Of a stretch of 11,234 nucleotides of DNA, positions 7,399-11,234 are shown piece by piece (the stretch's first letter is position 1; each line of letters begins with the position of its first letter). The translations under genes and the position numbers were made by a program. The notes under the pieces were generated by a model, which saw only the letters and a program-made list of their open reading frames with translations, was not told where the DNA came from and ran no database searches. Source of the DNA: Deltaproteobacteria bacterium (GTDB taxonomy: Bacteria > Desulfobacterota > Desulfobacteria > Desulfobacterales > Desulfatirhabdiaceae); the NCBI GenBank assembly GCA_026388755.1, contig JAPLJE010000172.1, positions 1 through 11,234 on the forward strand. The letters run 5' to 3'.

Positions 7399-7833
7399 CT
7401 AATTGGTTTTCTCTTTCTCTCTCTGCATCGCTTTTATGCTTTCATTACAGGGGACGGATAATTCGTTTTCATGCGCCTTCAGGCATTTTAATGGCTCGCC
7501 TTGCGCAGAAGCAGGCTCTTTGCAGAATTTGGCCATATCGTCCTTGCAGGCCTGACGGAACCTCATCTGATGCATTCCTGCTTCTCGCGATTCTACTCTG
7601 GTTCTTTCCATCTTCGCTTCATAATCTCTGCAAACGTCAGATAGCTGGCTCTCGTGCCGCTCCAGGCAGTTCATGATAGCCCTTCGGTCTGGTTTGACGT
7701 CTTTGCAGAAATTCGCAATATCCTCGGAGCATGGGTTCTGATCCGCTGCGAATACATTGGTTTCGACCATCAAGCCGAAGCATAGTAAACTGGCTGCCAC
7801 AGTAATGAGGCAGGCCACCCGAATGCGTTTCAT
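7399..7833 (-). CDS. Small secreted protein with two cysteine-rich (GLG1/FGFR-type) repeats
   Basis: This 144-aa protein has an N-terminal signal peptide (MKRIRVACLITVAASLLCF, cleavage probably after VFA near residue 29), so it should act in the periplasm or outside. The mature part holds two repeats of the cysteine-rich GLG1/FGFR type: C35, C43, C56, C68 and C96, C104, C117, C129. Both follow exactly C-x7-C-x12-C-x11-C, with shared words (D-x-A-x-FC and CL-x-x-HE-x-x-L). A charged helical linker (about 69-95) joins them, and the tail is lysine- and glutamate-rich. The eight cysteines probably form disulfides; a metal-binding role is possible. GGAG lies 6 nt before the ATG. It follows the RND efflux gene on the same strand, separated by a duplicated fragment of that gene. 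Its function is not established; SLLC is not a convincing lipobox. Confidence 0.8.
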   Translation of the reverse strand: MKRIRVACLITVAASLLCFGLMVETNVFAADQNPCSEDIANFCKDVKPDRRAIMNCLERHESQLSDVCRDYEAKMERTRVESREAGMHQMRFRQACKDDMAKFCKEPASAQGEPLKCLKAHENELSVPCNESIKAMQREKEKTN

Positions 7834-7857
7834 ATTTATCTCCTTTGTTTTTTCGTT

Positions 7858-7993
7858 TCATACAACCTTCTTGACTTCGACGTTCCATTTCCACAGCTCA
7901 TAGATAACGGGATAAATCAGAAGTTCCAAAAGGAACGAAGAAAAGATGCCGCCGATGAGGGGAGCCGCGATCCGCTTCATCATGTCCGCTCCG
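7858..7993 (-). pseudogene. Duplicated 3' fragment of the cusA-like efflux gene
   Basis: This stretch is almost identical to the end of the pump gene. Positions 7867-7993 match 8086-8212 with one mismatch (7896 versus 8115, silent in the pump frame), and a 3-bp gap carries the match on to 7863/8079. In the pump frame it reads MMKRIAAPLIGG through ELWKWNVEVKK and then VV and TGA, whereas the full gene ends KKQVAE; the duplicate has lost the CAG codon and has its own stop. Upstream, an in-frame TAA closes the frame, so at most 41 residues from the paired ATGs could be made, with no evident ribosome-binding site. It holds only the last transmembrane segment and cannot be a pump. It most likely remains from a second cusA copy or a local duplication; an assembly artefact is possible. 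Confidence 0.85.
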
Positions 7994-8070
7994 AGGCATT
8001 AACAGAAAAAAACAGAAACCCCAACAAGAGAATTCCTGTCCATGTGAGCGTGAGAATGCTGTAAGGCGAA

Positions 8071-11000
8071 TCACTCGGCAACCTGCTTCTTGACTTCGAC
8101 GTTCCATTTCCACAACTCATAGATAACGGGATAAATCAGAAGTTCCAAAAGGAACGAAGAAAAGATGCCGCCGATGAGGGGAGCCGCGATCCGCTTCATC
8201 ATGTCCGCTCCGGTGCCCGCCGACCACATGATGGGGATTAGCCCGACCGACATCGTGGCCACCGTCATGAACTTGGGTCGCAGCCGCTTGACCGCGCCGT
8301 TCAAAATCGCCTGGCGCAGATCGGACAGTGAGTTCATCCGCCCTTTTCGCTTTGCCTCTTCATAGGACAGATCCAGGTAAAGAAGCATGAACACGCCTGT
8401 CTCGGCATCTACACCCATGAGCGCAATAAGCCCCACCCACACCGCCATACTCATGTTGTAGTTCAGTATATGCAGAAACCAGACGGCGCCGATGGCCGAA
8501 AAGGGCACCGCCAGCAGAACGATCATGGTTTTTGTGATCGAACGCGTGTTCAGGTAAATCAGCAGCCAGATAAGCAGCAGCGTCGCCGGCACGACAACGT
8601 TCAGTCGCTGCCTGACCCGCTGCATGGCCTCGTACTGGCCGCTCCATGCAATGGCATAGCCGGTCGGAAGTTCAATGTTCTCCCTCAGGAGCGCCTGTGC
8701 TTCCGCGATATAACTGTCCGGATCCCGCCCGGCCAGATCCACGTAGACATACCCCGTCAGCAGTCCGTCTTCATCGCGAATCATGGAGGGTCCGCTCACC
8801 GACTCGATCGTGGCAAGTTCGGAAAGCGGCAACTGACGTTTTCCTTCTCCGGCAGGGACAAGAACCCGGCCCAGTGCGCCGGTGTCAGACCGGAAATCGC
8901 GCATGTAGCGAACGTTCACCGGGTAACGATCCCGCCCCTGGACGATCGTGGTGACATTCTCTCCGCCAATGGCGGACTGGAGCACATCCTGTGCATCGGT
9001 AATGCTCAGTCCGTAGCGTGCGAGCATGTCACGGTTCCAGTTGAAATCGAGAAAATAGCCGCCGCCGGTACGTTCCGCGAACACGCTGCGCGTTCCCTTC
9101 ATCGTGGAAAGAAGCGCTTCGACCTGTGTGCCGACCTGTTCGATGACATTGAGATCGGTGCCGGATATCTTGAGCCCGACGGGCGTACGAATCCCGGTGG
9201 TCAGCATGTCGATGCGCCCCTTGATGGGCATGGTCCATGCATTGGAGAGGCCAGGTACTTTGAGCGCCCTGTTCATCTGGTCAACGAGAGCTTCCTCCGA
9301 GAGATGGTCCGGCGTAATCCGCCGGAAAATTGAGCGCAGCCATTCCGGAGCCCAAGAAGAATACCAGGTTTCCACCCGGCGCCACTCTGATTTCGGTTTC
9401 AGGGTAATCACGGTTTCCAGCATCGACAGCGGCGCGGGGTCCGTGGAGGTCTCCGCCCTGCCCGCCTTGCCGAGCACCCGGTCAACTTCTGGAAACTGAC
9501 TGATGATCCGGTCCGTCACCTGCAGGACCTTCTGTGCCTGACTGATGGAGATTCCGGGCATGGCGGTCGGCATATAAAAAAGAGAGCCTTCATCCAGGGG
9601 GGGCATGAATTCGGAACCCAGCTTCATGAAGACCGGAACGGTGATCAGTACCAGGAAGAACGCTCCGGTAAGGACGAACCATTTCCATTTGAGCGCCCAG
9701 GATGCCGCGGGTTCATAGATCCAGTTCAACAGACGGCTTACGGGATGTTTTTCTTCCGGATGGATGGTCCCCACCAGGACGGCATTGGCTGCCCTGCGGA
9801 GCCAGACGGGGCGGAAGGTAAATTTCGTCAGACGCGTGAACGATATCCGCAGGGCCGGGTCCAGCGTAATGGCCAGTACGGCAGCAACGAACATCGCAAG
9901 CGTCTTGGTGTAGGCCAGCGGTTTGAACAGGCGGCCTTCCTGGGCTTCAAGCGTCAGAATGGGAATAAAGGAAACGCCGATCACAATCAGGGTGTAAAAG
10001 CTGGGACCCGCCACCTCCTTGATGGCGCTGATGATAACGCTCCGGTATTCTTCCTTTTGACCGGTCTGCCGCCAGATTTCCAGCTTCTTGTGGGTCTGTT
10101 CCACCACCACGATTGCCGCATCCACCAGGGCGCCCACGGCAATCGTAATCCCTCCCAGGGACATGATATTGGCCGAGATGCCCAGCAGATGAAACGGAAT
10201 AAAAGAGATGAGCACGGCAACCGGAATCGTGATCGCCGGAATTATCGCGCTTGGCGCATGCCACAGGAACAGCAGAATAACCATCATAACCGCAAGAACC
10301 ACCTCGATCAGCGTGGACTTCAGGTTGTCGATGGAACGCTGGATCAGCTCAGAGCGGTCATAGACCGGAACGATCCTGACGCCAGCGGGAAGACCGGGTT
10401 CGATATCGTGGATCTTCTGCTTGACGCGACTGATCACGTCCATGGCATTCTGTCCCTGACGCATGACGACGATTCCCGATACGACCTCGCCGTTTCCGTT
10501 AAAGTCCGAGACGCCCCGGCGAATGTCAGGACCCATCACCACCTTGCCCACGTCCTTGATGCGGATGGGCGTGCCGGTTTCGCTCGCCACGAGCACGATG
10601 TCCTCCAGATCGCTGATTGAGCGGGCATAACCGCGGCCGCGGACCATATGTTCCGTGCCGCCGAACTCCAGGAGCCTTCCGCCCGATTCGTTATTGCCTC
10701 CGCGGATTGCCTCCGTCACACGCTTGATCGGAATGCCGAATGCCTGGATACGATTGGGGTCGATGTTCACCTGGAACTGTTTCCCGAATCCGCCAAGCGG
10801 CGCAACCTCGGCAACGCCGGGCACGGACTTCAGGTAATAACGCAGACTCCAGTCCTGATAGGCGCGAAGATCTGCGAGCGAGTGATTATGGGACTCATCC
10901 AGGAGCACGTACTGGAAGATCCATCCAAGACCCGTGGCATCCGGCCCCAGTTCGGTTCGCACCCCATCCGGCAGCCGCGCCAGAACGCCTGACAAATATT

Positions 11001-11234
11001 CAAGCGTTCTGGACCGTGCCCAGTAGATGTCCGTATTGTCCTCGAACAGCACATACACGAAAGAATATCCAAAATCCGTAAAGCCGCGCACGGCCTTCAC
11101 GCCCGGTGCACCGAGCATTGTGGTCACAATCGGATAGGTCACCTGGTCTTCGATGATGTCCGGACTCCGATCCCAGCGTGAGTAAACTATCACCTGGGTG
11201 TCACTCAGGTCCGGCAGGGCATCCAGGGGCACCT
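8071..11234 (-). CDS. cusA: CusA-type Cu(I)/Ag(I) efflux RND pump (5' end beyond window)
   Basis: This inner-membrane proton-driven pump of the heavy-metal efflux RND family exports metal through a tripartite complex with a membrane-fusion protein and an outer-membrane channel. The 1054 visible codons begin VPLDALPDLSD, corresponding to about residue 35 of E. coli CusA, so only a short N-terminus is missing; the GTG at 11232 is internal. The three methionines of the CusA copper/silver site are present: YMPTAMPG (M554 of the visible part), PLSM (M604) and IDM (M676). The proton-relay residues also match: D371 in LVDAAIVV, E944 in DAETG and K987 in RPKFM. These favour Cu/Ag over the zinc/cobalt/cadmium CzcA group. 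Compared with E. coli CusA there are extra segments near TM6-TM7 (FTFRPVWLRR) and between the second and third methionines. The partner genes are presumably upstream, outside the window. Confidence 0.93.
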   Translation of the reverse strand, partial: VPLDALPDLSDTQVIVYSRWDRSPDIIEDQVTYPIVTTMLGAPGVKAVRGFTDFGYSFVYVLFEDNTDIYWARSRTLEYLSGVLARLPDGVRTELGPDATGLGWIFQYVLLDESHNHSLADLRAYQDWSLRYYLKSVPGVAEVAPLGGFGKQFQVNIDPNRIQAFGIPIKRVTEAIRGGNNESGGRLLEFGGTEHMVRGRGYARSISDLEDIVLVASETGTPIRIKDVGKVVMGPDIRRGVSDFNGNGEVVSGIVVMRQGQNAMDVISRVKQKIHDIEPGLPAGVRIVPVYDRSELIQRSIDNLKSTLIEVVLAVMMVILLFLWHAPSAIIPAITIPVAVLISFIPFHLLGISANIMSLGGITIAVGALVDAAIVVVEQTHKKLEIWRQTGQKEEYRSVIISAIKEVAGPSFYTLIVIGVSFIPILTLEAQEGRLFKPLAYTKTLAMFVAAVLAITLDPALRISFTRLTKFTFRPVWLRRAANAVLVGTIHPEEKHPVSRLLNWIYEPAASWALKWKWFVLTGAFFLVLITVPVFMKLGSEFMPPLDEGSLFYMPTAMPGISISQAQKVLQVTDRIISQFPEVDRVLGKAGRAETSTDPAPLSMLETVITLKPKSEWRRVETWYSSWAPEWLRSIFRRITPDHLSEEALVDQMNRALKVPGLSNAWTMPIKGRIDMLTTGIRTPVGLKISGTDLNVIEQVGTQVEALLSTMKGTRSVFAERTGGGYFLDFNWNRDMLARYGLSITDAQDVLQSAIGGENVTTIVQGRDRYPVNVRYMRDFRSDTGALGRVLVPAGEGKRQLPLSELATIESVSGPSMIRDEDGLLTGYVYVDLAGRDPDSYIAEAQALLRENIELPTGYAIAWSGQYEAMQRVRQRLNVVVPATLLLIWLLIYLNTRSITKTMIVLLAVPFSAIGAVWFLHILNYNMSMAVWVGLIALMGVDAETGVFMLLYLDLSYEEAKRKGRMNSLSDLRQAILNGAVKRLRPKFMTVATMSVGLIPIMWSAGTGADMMKRIAAPLIGGIFSSFLLELLIYPVIYELWKWNVEVKKQVAE
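8079..8212 (-). repeat. Parent copy of the direct repeat (3' end of the efflux gene)
   Basis: This is the in-gene copy of the direct repeat whose partner is 7863-7993. The repeats are in the same orientation, 219 bp apart, with 126 of 127 bases identical in the ungapped core. The homology stops abruptly inside the gene at 8212, within the codons just before ADMMKRIAAP. Repeats this long and close can recombine, deleting the 85-nt segment between them together with one copy. Confidence 0.9.

Noticed and set aside
7858..8212. Insertion sequence or CRISPR-like repeat
   Set aside because: The repeat consists of pump-gene coding sequence in direct orientation, with no terminal inverted repeats, transposase, target-site duplication or regular spacers.
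8470..9333. Long plus-strand open frame (287 codons) opposite the pump gene
   Set aside because: It lies antisense inside a clearly coding RND gene, has a low-complexity charged composition with no recognisable domain, and is explained as a shadow of a GC-rich coding strand. The same holds for 9745-10620.

Overview
This is a bacterial chromosomal stretch of roughly even base composition, dense with genes and mostly read from the minus strand. The gene styles (an HME-RND efflux pump of the CusA/CzcA type, a periplasmic protein with cysteine-rich repeats, iron-type ABC transporters, a YtcJ-type amidohydrolase) would fit a Gram-negative proteobacterium or Desulfobacterota-like organism. That placement is inference from gene style only and is not proven by any marker here.

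Layout, left to right. (1) At 1-380 (minus) lies the N-terminal quarter of DNA primase DnaG, cut by the window edge, starting at a TTG codon with its own promoter. (2) At 495-5405 (minus) lies a four-gene ABC importer operon, transcribed in the order solute-binding protein, ATPase, fused permease, second ATPase. Gene spacing is 59 nt, a 4-nt overlap, then 2 nt. (3) At 5406-5697 lies a divergent control region with one promoter-like element for each direction and two short inverted repeats. (4) At 5698-7335 (plus) lies a metal-dependent amidohydrolase carrying an internal 21-residue tandem duplication. (5) At 7399-7833 (minus) lies a small secreted protein with two cysteine repeats of identical spacing. 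(6) At 7858-7993 (minus) lies a decayed or duplicated copy of the last 42 or so codons of the efflux pump gene. (7) At 8071-11234 (minus) lies a CusA-like Cu(I)/Ag(I) efflux RND pump, lacking only its first residues because the window ends.

How they fit together. The importer operon has everything a binding-protein-dependent transporter needs, plus a spare ATPase. The binding protein lacks the adjacent tyrosine pair expected for classical ferric iron binders, so the substrate is open. The divergent cytoplasmic amidohydrolase may act on the imported compound, but only the shared control region suggests this. The RND pump and the cysteine-repeat protein downstream of it could form a periplasmic metal-handling module, also by inference.

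I see no CRISPR array, tRNA, rRNA, transposase or phage gene. Nothing here is clearly a new defence or mobile system. The most unusual items are the paired paralogous ATPases around one fused permease, the in-frame duplication in the amidohydrolase, and the duplicated pump tail.
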